From Bombus terrestris (lineage: Eukaryota; Arthropoda; Insecta; Hymenoptera; Apidae): a DNA stretch of 64,000 nucleotides. The DNA lies in NCBI RefSeq assembly GCF_910591885.1, contig NC_063277.1, positions 18,371,664 to 18,435,663 of the forward strand, in the 5' to 3' direction. Below are positions 1-12,100 of the stretch, one piece after another (within the stretch, counting starts at the first letter, position 1; the number at the start of each line of letters is the position of its first letter). Below the pieces are notes generated by a model. The model did not search any database, had not been told where the DNA came from, and worked only from the letters and a program-made list of their open reading frames with translations. The position numbers were made by a program, and so were the translations under genes.

Positions 1-1544
1 ATGTTGGATTATATGCCTCTCGATGTAATATCCTCGATAAATTTTTGATTTCTTGTTAAGCCCTAATTAGAATGGTTCTACGTAACTCGATTTTACAAAA
101 TTTCAAGTAACAAAGTGAGGCGATAACATCGATAAGAAACAATTATCATAGATTTACAATCGTAACAAGATTCCACAGTTCAAGTTACTTGGTTGCCACT
201 ATCGTGGAAAGTTCACGTTCTAAAAACAAACAAATTTCAATGGTACATCGTAATGGCCGCGTTTTACTTGCTAGACACGGTAAATCATCTGCGTCGTTTA
301 TCACTGAACTGCGTTACCGTACAAATGTTCCGCAATCAGTCGCGAAAACTTTATTACTAACGCGACTTCGCGAGAGACCCGGCAGTTTACGCAAACGCTT
401 TGAGAATTCGAAAGAGAACGGGAGAGAAAGTTAAAGCGAACGAGAGACGAAATATTTACAAGATATATGGAAAAAGACGAGACAGAAATTTATAGGCTAT
501 ATCGCAGAAACGTTTCTTCGAAAAAAATGTCCAAGAAATTCGAAAACGAGACGATTTTGAATAAATACGTGGAAGTGTACTTTGTAATCTCTATATTCCA
601 AATAATTCTCATTTTTAATTTCCGTGATTGCATTCGATTTGAACGACCGTCCTAAACCTAACCGACTAGAACGGTCGTTGACCATTTTCTTTGGACTACT
701 TGCACGATGATATCTTTTTGGGGGGCGTAGACGCGCTCGTTTGCCTTTTTTGGCCTAGTAACCACGCAAAGGGGTGAATAGGCAGAGGGGAAAAATCAGA
801 GAAAGGGAGTCGAAATTGCTAACGACACACGCGGCTAACCGCGTTGACCCTTCAGAGAAGTGCCGTCGTCGTACCCTTTGCCGACAATTTCAAAGTGAAA
901 AGGGCTGAAACGGGCATGTCTTTCGCCATTGTCTCGACGGTTTGCCTCTTCTCGCCCGCTATTATTTCGTTTTGCACGCCGCAGTAAAGGATTATTGCTT
1001 ACTGAAACGATCTCTTGGATAGAGACACGTACAGGATTAACAGTTTGATACAACAGACATGCGATCGTTTCAAAATGTTTCAGAAACGATGTGTCAGTTT
1101 CTATGAGTACGTCTCGTAAACCTTTCGTACTTTGCTCGCGTCCTTACAAACACCATCCATACCGATTGAATAAAAAGAAGTCTACTATATCTTTCATGAA
1201 TAAATAATTGAATAATTATATAAATACCTATGACGTATCATATCATGACAAACAAGACTCTTGGTTTCATCGCAAACGAATCTCGAATTTATCACTCGAT
1301 AAAGAATAGCCAAACGATCAATTCGTTAACCGCGATTTCCTTCTGCAAACCGAGACGTTGGTAGCGCGAGGGATCGTCGTGCGTAACATGATCTGGCAGA
1401 TGTACGTGGAACGAAAAGCGTTCGCCGAAAGAAACGGGCAAAACCGGTTAAAATCCAAACGCTCTGTCTTTGGCGGAGGTGGACAGAAAATCGATTTGCT
1501 CGCGTGGAAATTCCAGAGCGGCTTAGGCTAATAATATTAATGGA
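1..1544. other. Noncoding stretch, no gene seen
   Basis: Only short open frames lie here, on both strands, with no protein-like composition and no convincing splice pairs. The DNA is AT-leaning with frequent CpG. I see no repeat unit, hairpin or RNA gene that stands out. It is most simply intron or intergenic sequence. Confidence 0.6.
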
Positions 1545-1663
1545 TGCCGATGCGACAATGCCATTTGCGCGGACGAGACGAACTTCCCGTCTGATGCGAA
1601 TTCGTGGGGACGCGTAAGTACTCGAAGTAGATTGCGTCAAGGTGGGAAAGACATTCGGTCGCC
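1545..1663 (+). repeat. Copy A of an unrecognised local repeat
   Basis: This segment shares an ordered set of blocks with segments near 3.4 and 4.9 kb. It has a GAATTCGTGGGGA block starting at 1598, a CGAAGTAGATTGCGTC block, and a GACATTCGGTC block ending near 1660. In the other copies the last block reads GACATCTGGT. Upstream it also shares a CATTTGC-like block with the second copy. Relative to the others it carries a short insertion between the first and second blocks. The copies are diverged, so they are old. All three have the same orientation. The reverse strand is partly open, but the frame is not conserved among copies, so similarity at DNA level is the safer reading. I do not recognise the family; a decayed transposon remnant or a local duplication are both possible. 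Confidence 0.6.
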
Positions 1664-3334
1664 ATGGATGCGAGCTCTTCTGAAACCTGTGGGGTGGTGT
1701 ACAGGAGGATCGTAGTGGAAAGGCTACCTTCCGTAAGTTTACCGTACGATCCACCCCCGTCTCTTCCAAACCCCTTTCCGTTTCCAACCCTCTTCTTTCC
1801 CTCTGTCTCCTGTTCCTTTCCATCAAACGGCGCGCGCGCGCCTAAGCGCGAGCTATTAGAGTAGATCCCTGCGAATTTGCACGTGGTCGAAGTCACAGCC
1901 GGTGAAGTTCTTGCGAAAGCAAATCCAGAGCAAATCGACTGCTTAATCGAGTGACGCGAAATTTGAATAAAGACTGCCGGATTCGTGGCAGATTGCGCGC
2001 CTTTATTCCGCTCGCACCCTACCCCATCCCCATCCCCGCGGACTGGATTACATTATCATACGAAGCCGCGCGAGAACCGAAATGAATAATTTCTAATTAC
2101 TGGATTTCCGTCGTGCCGCGTAGAAAGTTACGCTGCCACCGATCCGAGCTTTTTTTTTAAATTATTGTTGCAAATGGGAGAGAGAAAAGTCTAAAATATC
2201 TAACAGTTCTTTCGCTATAGTAGAGATTTCTTTTTATAAAAGTAAACGTTCAGAGGAAAGATATTTAAGAGTGGAATTTTACCGAGGTTGTCGAGGATGC
2301 AGTTTCCCTACCGAGCGTAAAAATATATTCTTTACATTTACGAGAATCTGACATTTGCTGCTATTCGCGTAGCAAGCTTAAAAGAGATTGATTATTTTTT
2401 AGCGAAGTTGCAATTGCAAGGATCGATCATTCGGCAAGAAGGATGTTCGAGGGAAGAGCGTGAGTATTCGAAAATAACTTTCTGAAGACCTTTAAACATG
2501 GTAAGTTTCGGACGATCTGTACGAGCTAGAATTGAATGTCAGAGTTGGAAAGAGTCGCGAGTTTGTCGGAAGAAAACTTGGAGAATGTAACGAGTGAGTT
2601 GCGACGAAGCAGGGAAGAGGGTATTATGCAATTTAATAAAAAGTTGTACGTTTCAGTAAACACAGAAGGTGACGTGTAACAGGTAAAAAGAATCAAGAAC
2701 ACGGAAAGAAATTTTACTTTAGAAAACATTGTTCCGGAAATAAATAGCTCCTGGCGTTTATCCTGAAATATTTCACCAATTAATAAATCTTCCTTGATTC
2801 GACACATGAAAGCGTCGAATTATAAAAAAATACTCTCTTATCTTCGAAATAAAATCAATCGACATCCATCTGAATCTATAAATTTGTTTCTCCGAAAAGT
2901 AAACAAATCCAAATAAATCCAATTCGAATTCGCTCGAGAGAATTACAGGAATTCTCCAATATCTCTGAAACCCTATAGAAACAGAATTTCGTGAAATCCA
3001 TAATTTACGATTGCACAAGATGCGAATCGAATTAGGGTTAGCATCGAATCTCCCATTTCTCGACGCATAGCCGGTCGCAAATTTCGCTCAGCCGTTCGAA
3101 TCCGAGAAAAGTCAGGTCGTGTTGGCGCGGCGAACGCAAAAGGCGTTTTCGATTCCCAAGCTGGTCCCCCTTTGATATGTGGTTAAATCGGTTTTTCTAG
3201 ACCGCTATCCGCATGAAATATTCACGAAACGCGCGCGCGCCGCAACCCTTTGAGAATACCGGAACGAGTCGAGCTGAGAGTCTTGCAAAACTAATAACTT
3301 TAATGAACGCCACGGCGCGCAGCCTCTTCTTTCG
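1664..3334. other. Noncoding stretch with short alternating CG runs
   Basis: No exon candidate is visible. Two short alternating CG runs occur at 1830-1842 and 3231-3240; such runs can adopt Z-form DNA. Open frames on the reverse strand around 1.5-1.9 kb overlap each other and copy A and look like chance. The 2.1-3.0 kb part is AT-rich with no structure I can support. Confidence 0.55.
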
Positions 3335-3440
3335 CGAATGCCACGGATAAGAAAGACATTTGCATGAGGCACGTCCGCATGTGAATTCGTGGGGATGCAT
3401 TCGAAGTAGATCGCGACCGAGCTAGTAGGACATCTGGTGC
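3335..3440 (+). repeat. Copy B of the unrecognised local repeat
   Basis: The core is ATGTGAATTCGTGGGGATGC, beginning about 3380. It is followed by ATTCGAAGTAGATCGCG and then AGGACATCTGGT ending near 3438. An upstream CATTTGCATGAGGCACGTCCG block matches the equivalent part of copy A loosely. The distance from GAATTC to the last block is about 54 nt, the same as in copy C. In the region where other copies read GTCGAGGTGG this copy has drifted. No terminal inverted repeat or target-site duplication is obvious. Confidence 0.6.
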
Positions 3441-4854
3441 TCGGCTACCTCTCACGAAAGAAATATCGTCGATCGTCTGAATTCGTCGAAATTCCGTTTT
3501 CCCTCGTATCTCGGCTTTCTTCGTTAAATAGCGAGACTTTGTTAGAAGCAAAAATATAAATTATAAAGTACTCGAACGCTTGTAGACATCTTTAACGAGT
3601 GTAAACATTCTAAAATACTATTAGCAACGCTAGGAGATTTATTACTTTTACGACGCTATTATGTTTTAATATTGTAAAGTTTGAAACGAATCCGGAAATA
3701 TACATAGCAATTACAAGATATTTAGTACAAGCGTATATTTTGTAGCAAATATATATTTGCAGTAAATATCTTGTAGTTTCCACGTACATTTTCAGCGTGG
3801 CTTCAAACTTGTCCGATATAATCATGACAATCGTATCTCGTTACAATACAAATGAAATTTCAAAGTGTTTTCTATAACACGTACAATTTGGACATAAAGG
3901 TATTTTGTGATCGGCGTTCAAATATCTTTGCAAGCTGGTATATGGTTACGATACTTTTCAACGTTTCTCGTAACGTAATCTTTCTAAAACGCGAAATACA
4001 GAATCTGGACGAAGATTGTTTGAAATTTATTTTGGTTTGCCCTTCCGCTAAGAATTTTGTATACGATGCGCCGACGCGCATGTAAAACGCAAAAACTAAA
4101 CTTGGCGCAACGAATGCTGTCTAAAATTCCGTTTGCGTATTCTGAAGGAGAATTAACTTCGCCAGAGATACTTACTCGAGGCAATCTTGGACTGCTCGAG
4201 CTATCGCGTTTTTATCCTCGTCCGTAGTTCGAATTATTCCGGTTTAAGAGAAGCAAGGAATTTATAAAACCACGCTCGAACCATTCTAAACCATAATCTC
4301 CATTTTCTTCGCATTCTGGATTTAAGACGTTACTCACCATCGGTCTAACTGATTCTAGCCACATCCAGTCCAAATTCTACAAACTATAAATATTTAAGAT
4401 GCAACTAAACATTCTTATTGCGTATTAGCTTTGAAAAGTCAATTTCTTCGTGCTATTTTCTTCTACGATACATAGCTAAAGTAATACTAATAACAAAATA
4501 ATGTTAATTCTCTCATTGTTGGTTTTCCGATTGAAAGAAAATAACGTGAAAGATGTTGTATAAAAGACTCATAAATCTTAAATGCTTTCAAATGCCATGG
4601 AAGATTCTGCGGATAAAAGCAAGATTCTCAGAAAGAAGCAAAGATATCCAAGAGGTATCATGCACAAAACAAAATGGTTGTATATCGCGGTGCTTTGTTC
4701 GCTGGAGAGCGTTCCGAAGAGAGATTTCCTTCCTTTCTATCGTCATCTCTGGTTCCTATCGCTTCGAAAGTCTACCAGTCTAGTCTACTTTTATCAGAAC
4801 GAAGAGAAGAGAGAGGAAGAGAAGGGGAGGCAGAGGGAGAGAGTAGGAGAGAGT
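3441..4854. other. Noncoding AT-rich spacer between repeat copies
   Basis: No exon-like frame, RNA gene or simple repeat of note. The sequence between copies B and C does not resemble that between A and B. Any duplication that spread the repeat was therefore either limited to the short unit or has decayed outside it. Confidence 0.5.
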
Positions 4855-4930
4855 TTGTTACGGTCGCATGTGAATTCTGGAGAAGGCATTTGAAGTTGAT
4901 TGCGTCGAGGTGGCAGGACATCTGGTCCTT
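4855..4930 (+). repeat. Copy C of the unrecognised local repeat
   Basis: The core is CGCATGTGAATTCTGGAGAA with GAATTC at 4872. It continues with GGCATTTGAAGTTGATTGCG and then GTGGCAGGACATCTGGTCC, ending near 4927. It agrees best with copy B at both ends and with copy A in the middle (GATTGCGTC), as expected for three independently decaying copies of one ancestor. It follows directly after a purine-rich stretch of GA repeats (about 4800-4855). The function is unknown. Confidence 0.6.
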
Positions 4931-5879
4931 TATATACATTGAACGTTTGCATCGACTGAAATTCCTTGAAGGGGAGCCAAGCAGAAAAGACGAGTTCGCC
5001 TCGGCTTAAAATGCCTCCATTTTCAACGGACATAGATCCGCGCAGATGTTCCTCGCGAGATTACACGAGTCGGCCTTGATTCCCTTCTTTAGTTTCTTCC
5101 AACAAGAAAAAGTATACCACCTTTTCTCTGCCGGGCCCGCCAAGTGATTGAATAAACCTGAGATACGAGATACGCCGAGCGATACAGAAGAGTTTTGCTT
5201 GATTTCTTGAGTCGCGAAAGAGGAGCGGAAACTTCTCTAGAATGGGATTTAATTTACGAAACGATCGAGTAAATGCAAAATTTTCTTCAATTTGATATTC
5301 ACTTTGCGATATCTACGAAGAAACACGAAAGGACAATATTTGCGACAGAAACAAAAATTATCGAACGAAACGAGCGGTTACATACGAAACGCATAGCTGT
5401 TTCTTCTTTGTTAAATAAATCTTTGTTAAAGTAAATTAGATGCGAGTCGTTTTATCAGTAATATTACTGTGAAAATTCCAAATATAGTAGGAAGAACCGA
5501 GGAATAAATTTCGATTAAGAGACCAAGGATGCTAAATCGTTCGTTGGAATACCACATCGCTATAACCCCGGCAACTACACGCCCAAAGAAGACGCTTCTC
5601 AAAACTCTAGCGATCAAGATCTTTCGAGGATCCTTAAATCTCAAGCTTCGCCCTCGTTCTTGTTCGTGACAGTATGACAAGTACCACGTGTGCTCGCGCG
5701 TGCACCAGTGGCGCAAGGGCGAGCGCGTAATCAGTATTAAACAGGGGCAATAATTTCTCCTCTGGTCTCGCTTATTATCGCGGTACTCGGTGCCCGATTG
5801 TCAAGAAGAATAACGAGCTTCCCCGGCGGCGAACGGCGACTGAGCAAGAGGAACGGAGAAAGCGATAGACAGGGACAGA

Positions 5880-6180
5880 CGAGGGAGGTGGTCAGTTTCC
5901 GCGAGCGGTCGTTTCACGGAAGCCCGACGTCACTCGTCCCTGTGGAACCGAGACTTCTTTCAATGAATGTTAAATTGCCTTCGCGTTATAGCCATTTCCA
6001 TTTGGAGGCAGCAACGGCAACGGCCAGCCGCGGAGGACTTTACCGGTGGCTGCGGCACACACACAGATGTCAACCGGACTTGTCGCCGGTTAGTTAACGT
6101 ATAGCGCCGTCACATGCAACCTACCGACGTCTCTGCAACATGTAAATTTTCTGCGGCGACGTACGCGTAACTTTAACTGC
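5880..6180. promoter_or_regulatory. CpG-rich block with a CRE-like site; possible regulatory DNA
   Basis: The block stands out from AT-rich flanks. It contains GACGTCAC (5926-5933) and a TCAGT initiator-like pentamer at 5892-5896, with many CpG steps. No TATA element sits at the right distance. There is no clear coding start nearby on either strand, so its target gene is unknown. Short motifs of this size occur by chance, so this rests mainly on the change in composition. Confidence 0.2.
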
Positions 6181-7561
6181 CGGAGACTACGGAACACGAG
6201 GATGGATGCGACTTTATGGCGCGATCGGTTGCGGATATTAGAGGCCAACTCCTCACCTTCTAACAGAAACTTTCAATGGAAGCAAAGCCGACCGTTTTTA
6301 ACGCTCGAAGATCGGGCTTTGGTTTTACGGGAAAAGTTTGCTTGCTCTCTGACGAGGATTTCATTTAACCTACCAAGGACCACGCAGCGAGGAAACATGC
6401 AAAAGTTTGCTAAATGTAACGTTATTAAACATGGACAAATAAAATAAGTCGATGTTTTGCCAAAGTATAAAATATGCATTAGAACAATACTATCGTTAGA
6501 CAATAGATACGTTGTACAAGTTCATCTCACAAATCGGAAGCACAAGGACAAATTTTATAATTTGAAAAGAGAGTATTTCAGATGTTAGAAAATATACACA
6601 AAGATAGATGCACGGTATAAAATTAAAATATGTATAATACGTTAATGAGGCGCGTACAAAATCGTTTTCGGATCATACGCCTGTAACTCGTTTCTGTCCA
6701 TTCACCACTTCATAACCCTAACACATAGACCAGTGAAAATATTTGCCAGGCTGCTTCCGTTTATTACGTATTTTAACAACAGCTATTGCTTTTTATTTGC
6801 ACGCGATGGTTTTATGGCCGGATCGATGTTTTCAAAAAATTTAACAACTCGATTAACGTCTGTAACGCGTTACGATACATACGCGTTTATATGACATCGA
6901 TAAAAAATGGTTAGGAAATATACCGCGTGTTATATAAAGCATCAGATTAATATAAAAATATATGTCGCCTGTTCCGAAAGCGTGCAAAGTTATTTGCCCA
7001 CTTTCAAAAATTAAATTTTTGCTGTTGAATATAACGATTTATATAAAAAAAATCATGTTGAAAATATTATCGAGTACTTTCGATTATTTCGTTTCATTAG
7101 CTCCAATTGGTGTTGAAACTTAGTTATATCATAACGATCAGCAATTAAGAACGAACATTTTAAACCGCGGTAAAATAAAATCAATTTGTGAAATTTCTCT
7201 AGGAGAAAATAAGTACAAAGTAAAGAGAACGCGAGTTTAAGACGCAAGAACAGCGATGCTTCCTAGCGAAGTTACGTCAAACGTTATCGCGATAAACAGC
7301 AGGCGTCGATTTCCCACCTTCGAAACACCGTCTGAAATTTGTCGTCATCTTCCGTGTACATTTCGTAGCAGGGAAAGCAGATTTAAAAGCGCACTCCGCA
7401 AATTTCGTGCTCTCGAGTACGCGAATACCTCAAGGGGATTATGAAAGGTGATACCAAGGCAAGATTTTAAAGTGCAGGATACACTTACGTCTCTGGACTT
7501 CGCTCGGGGATGAAACTACCACAGATTAGGAGTGCAAAGAGGGTGCCGGGGGGAAGGCAGC

Positions 7562-7610
7562 GAGAGAAAGAGAGAAAGAGAGAGAGAGAGGGAGAGAAAG
7601 AGAGGGAGAG
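7562..7610 (+). repeat. Purine (GA/GAAA) simple repeat
   Basis: An almost pure run of GAGA and GAAA units on the + strand, with a few G interruptions. It is a typical insect microsatellite and is probably polymorphic in length. Confidence 0.85.
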
Positions 7611-9133
7611 CAACAGGTTGCAAGCAGAATTTGCTGATGTCAACTCAGAGAAGACAGCAGCAGAGAGTAGCTCAAGGCGATCTGTATCGATCCCCTTATG
7701 AGTGCTTAAATTACAAGCGTATCCTTCCGATTCTTCTGCTTTTTACGCTTCTCTGCTACTCTTCTCTGTTTTCTCCTGCCTTTTTTCTCCTCGTGTTTTT
7801 TCGTATCGTGTTTGAGGCGTGTTTGGTATTTCGTTGATAACAGGAACAAAGAAGGGATCGGAAGAAAATTAAACAAAAACACGCTTTTGCTTTCACCGTT
7901 TTGTGATTGACACGGCTTGTTGCGCGGCGAATTCATCCAGAATCTTTCCATTTTGTGGCCAAAATTGAAGCGCGATTTTCTTTCCTATCGATGGATTTCT
8001 GTTTGACCGTCTCAGAAATAAATGACCACGACGTGCAATTATCGATATCATTCTTTATTTTGTTTCGGTGGACTCGTGTAATGTACTATAAAGGTATAAA
8101 AATAAGTACATCCTTTTCAATTGTTAAAATGTTTCAGAACCTACTTCCTTCTTTTACGATGCAAATAGTTTGTCTTCTACCGTATTTCAATTAATGCCGA
8201 AAAAAGAAGCGTTCTCGAAAGCTTCTAATTACATCTATAGAACTGAAAAATGTATTAAATTAAAATCGAAGGGCAATAAGTTTCTTTGCTATCGAATCGT
8301 GCTTTTCAAGCACTTTTGCGCTCGATTACACAGAATCCGAGCGCTGTTCGATCTCTTTGTACGAACCCCTGTACCAGCTAGCAAAAAGAAAATTTACCTT
8401 TACGCGCTAGAACACGCCAGAAATCTACCCCTCTGAGCCAGACTAGCTACTCTCTCGAAACTGCTCAGCGACTCATGTTTCAAATTTAAATTTATTCGAT
8501 ATACCGGAGTCTGTGCCTTCTCAGCCGAAGATTAAGTCGGCTCGAAGCTAAAAATCGTAAAAGCCAATCGACCTCTTTGAATATATCGCGATAGCTTTGG
8601 CTATCTTTTTATTCCAAAGTCAAGAAGACTATATTCCGAATATCGTACAGATTAACTAAGTAGATTTTGTAAATCTATTCTAAGGTACGCATACGAGACA
8701 TAGCTGTACCTCTTATGGATTCTCCTCTCATCTTTATTGCCATAAAATATACACTAATATGGGAGTGATAAAATTTTAATAGATTTACGAATCAAAGTTG
8801 ATTGCACAGAAGTTGATTTCGTGAAAACGATCCGAAAAAGCATATCGTTTCCGACTGTACCGTGTACAGTTAACAAAGGAATATCGACTAACGTTTTTCT
8901 CTAAGGTGAATAGATTAAACGAGTAACTACCCTCGAAAGCAGCTAACTCCGCGGAACTTGTTCGAATCATTCCATAATACGCTTCACAAGAGAGACTTGA
9001 CGAATTCGACCGAATTTAACGAGCGAATTAATTTGTTTAAACGCGTGGTAGAAACAGGGGTCGAGCGATGGGGGTTTGAGAGAGGAGATTGAGAGAAGGA
9101 GGGGGCTAGTTAATAAAACGGTAGAGAGCGGTC

Positions 9134-9162
9134 TCGTGGAAATTGCGGCGCAATTTCCACGA
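9134..9162. repeat. Perfect inverted repeat, 13-bp arms and 3-nt centre
   Basis: The left arm TCGTGGAAATTGC (9134-9146) and right arm GCAATTTCCACGA (9150-9162) are exact reverse complements around GGC. As RNA it would give a stable stem with a very tight loop. As DNA it looks like a two-fold symmetric protein-binding site. The flanks do not extend the symmetry, so it does not look like a microRNA precursor. No gene is adjacent. Confidence 0.85.
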
Positions 9163-12100
9163 TTTGTCGCAAACAATGGTCAGGCCAGCGAGAGGTTAAT
9201 TACGTAAACAGTGTGTGCTCCTCCGGTATTTTTGTAGTGTTGAATTAACGCGGGGCAGCGGAAAGTAACGCGACAGAAAAATAACACGACTCATTTGCAC
9301 GCTCGCATATACGTGATCATCTCCCAAACGATTTCCGCAACGTAGGGTATAATAATTCGATTCAATTATATCGTTCTCGTGACCACTCGTCTCGTTTGGT
9401 AAAATCAGGCGAATTCATTTGACCGAAGGTCATTAAACCGAAACTGCCTGGCGTGCTCTCGCGTTTCCATTAAAACTCGCCGTTGCGTCGATCCCGCGGA
9501 TTTATCGTGGAAGGTAAACTCTCTCGCGGAACTCGAGGTTCAATTAATGAAGATAGCCGGCTCGTGTTATCGGGAATAAACCGACTGTGATAACGAGTCA
9601 CCCGAGTGACTAACAGACGGAGGACGGAGAAGGATAAAACGAACGGAAGCGGACTTACGTTCTATACGAGAGGCAAGATCTTGAAACGTTCGGTTGATTC
9701 GAATTTCTTTTCTTTTTTTTTTTTTTAAACAAAATTTTTTAAAAGAAATACTCTCGGAAAAGAGAGAGCCCTTCCCATCTGAATTATAGTAGAAGAATAA
9801 AAGTAACTGTGCGAGCGGTACGCGTGCCTGCCTCGTAACTTATGAATTCCACGTAATTACGTGGCCAAACAGGGGCAGCAGCTGGGCTCGGATTTTCTCC
9901 TGCGAAACACAGACACGCTGACTCGTGGTTAAAGAGAAGGTTTAGGTGGTGGTTAAAGGTAGGAAGAAACAGCCGGAAAAACCGAGCAAAACGATACGAG
10001 GAAGCAATGGGATGGGGAACGTGTCTAGAGAGACGAAAAGGAGCAAGTTTGAAGAAGAGGGGTCGCGACAAAGACAGCGGGCGGATGAAGAGGAGGAAAA
10101 GACGAAGGGGAGAGGATTGGTGGATTTACTCGGTTAGCGAGGAGAACGTTGGACGAAAAGAGGGTTCAAACTACCTCGGTTCATTTCCATAAATACTACC
10201 GTACTGTCCTACGTGGACCGTCTACTAGCAGAAAGGGTGGCCACCCCCGGTGCTTCCCGTGTCAGACGACGAACAACAACGGAAACAAATGCTGGAAATA
10301 CCGGTGGAGAGCGCCGTGCTCGCGGAATTTGCCTATCAGCTATTTGTTGCCGTTTTTTCATGACCACGATTTTCAGAGAGGCAAAGTGAGAGTAGCGTGT
10401 TACTAAATTCCGGCAGTAGGATCAATGAGTTGCGCGCGATAGGAAAAACAACGTTCGCTCGATTATTCATAGGGATCGGCCGAGGTGAAATAGTATCGAG
10501 AAGTGGACACGGTGATGGGGATCGATATCGAGCAAAGACCTTGTAATTATTAAGCTCGATTCGTCGCAGTTCAGCTACAAACTATTTTTCTGATAGTGAC
10601 TTTCTCCTTATGACCAGCTAGCATTTTAATTTGATTCCTCTCTGGTTTTTGATTAGCAAGGTATTTTAAGGGTTTCTAATAGTTTCTTTTTAGTTACCGC
10701 GGATTTTTACAGACGAAAGTAGGAAATAATTTTAAATTATGGGAATTTGTTAATTTGCTAAAAATTCTACAAATATAAATCGTTCTAGCGTTTGTAATGC
10801 AGATCCCTGTATTTCTTATGAAATTAATTTACGTATATCCCTTAACATCAGAAAGCTTACGCTTCATTTTTTCGGTAGTTGTATCGTTTACCATTTGAAC
10901 TTTACGATCGTCGAGACATCCGGGAAGACGTAATGCGACAGATCAGACTTTATCGTTGGCCAGGCGGCCATGCCGCGTGCCGCGACAGCGCAACATGGCC
11001 GATAAAGAGGAACACGAAATGAGAAGGGAGAGGTGAAATGGATGCGAGGAGAGATCGAGGTGGAAAAGAACCGCCCGTTAAATTATCCTTCCCGCAATTA
11101 TCGCGTCCCATCTCGACTCCACCGCGCTCTTCATATTCCTGTCTGATGTTTCCCTTCCGCTCTATTACGTGTTCTCCTTCGTATCTTTTTGTTCGTCCGT
11201 TGTTTCGTTTTCAAGTATCTCGAACCAAGCGAAGAAGTCATGGTGAATCAGAGATCGTAATATTGTGTAATATGCGTACAATTTTCAGAGTTTGTTTCAG
11301 TTGTCAACCACAGACGGTGTTCTTCGCGCGATGAATATTTTTCTAGTCGATTGTAGCAAAGTTTGTAAGATATTGAAGAAGTCAGGTTTCACGATCCAAG
11401 GAAAATCATTGTTTCGCGTTAATTTTATGCTAAAAGCTGTAAAGCTTGCGCAGATAACATATATTCGTGTTACAAAGTTGTTCTTTTAATCTTTATCAAT
11501 CTTATGATATTTCGCGGCATCTCAAAATTCTAAAACTAAAAAATCTGAATTAGGAAAAAAAAACTGACAAGTTTGTTGTTTCTATAAAGTTTTTATGTCA
11601 AGAAGTATACGAATTTCGAGTGGATACATAAAGAAGATTGAATCTTGGCCGAGGGGAGGAGGATGGTAATTTTAACACAGTTTCCACGAGACTGCAGCAA
11701 TTTATAGGACTTCTGTAACGGCAGGTGCTTTCGAAGTTTTGAAATCTCGTAGGTCTTCCCACCGAAGTGATCGTATTACTCTCGTACGTACATACCCCTG
11801 CTTCAATTTTGATCTTGCCAACGAGATAGCAGTTCCTATCACTTTGCATAACCATGTTGGAAAACTGAAAATACAATCTTTTCCTATCCTCGATTGACTA
11901 TCGCCTTTTTCGTTTATTCGCTTCAAAGTAAGAGCAAGAGTATGGATTTTTCGTGGTCGGACGACTGTTTTAAAATAGCCGGACGAAAAGGAAAGAATTC
12001 TATACTTAAAAATCCACTTACTCCTGCAAGTTCGATCATAGATGCAATCACATCGGATCTCTATCGAAAGGAAGAAACGCAATTTTACAAAGTATAACGC

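Larger units (their letters stand above)
4931..9133. other. Noncoding stretch with one CpG-rich block (5.8-6.2 kb)
   Basis: No exon candidate convinces. Between about 5800 and 6200 the sequence becomes GC- and CpG-rich and contains GACGTCAC at 5926-5933, a CRE-type half palindrome, so a promoter or enhancer could sit here. A + strand frame of 99 codons covers this block, but its arginine/serine-rich translation is what CpG-rich DNA gives by chance. The 6.5-7.25 kb part is very AT-rich. A purine tract lies at 7562-7610. Nothing else stands out to 9.1 kb. Confidence 0.45.

Noticed and set aside
3060..3110. tRNA-like B-box (GTTCGAATCC) at about 3095
   Set aside because: The bases on either side cannot form the T-arm stem, and no acceptor stem or A-box is placed correctly.
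1545..4930. CRISPR-like array from the three repeat copies
   Set aside because: The copies are over 1 kb apart, diverged and in a eukaryotic context. There is no array structure.
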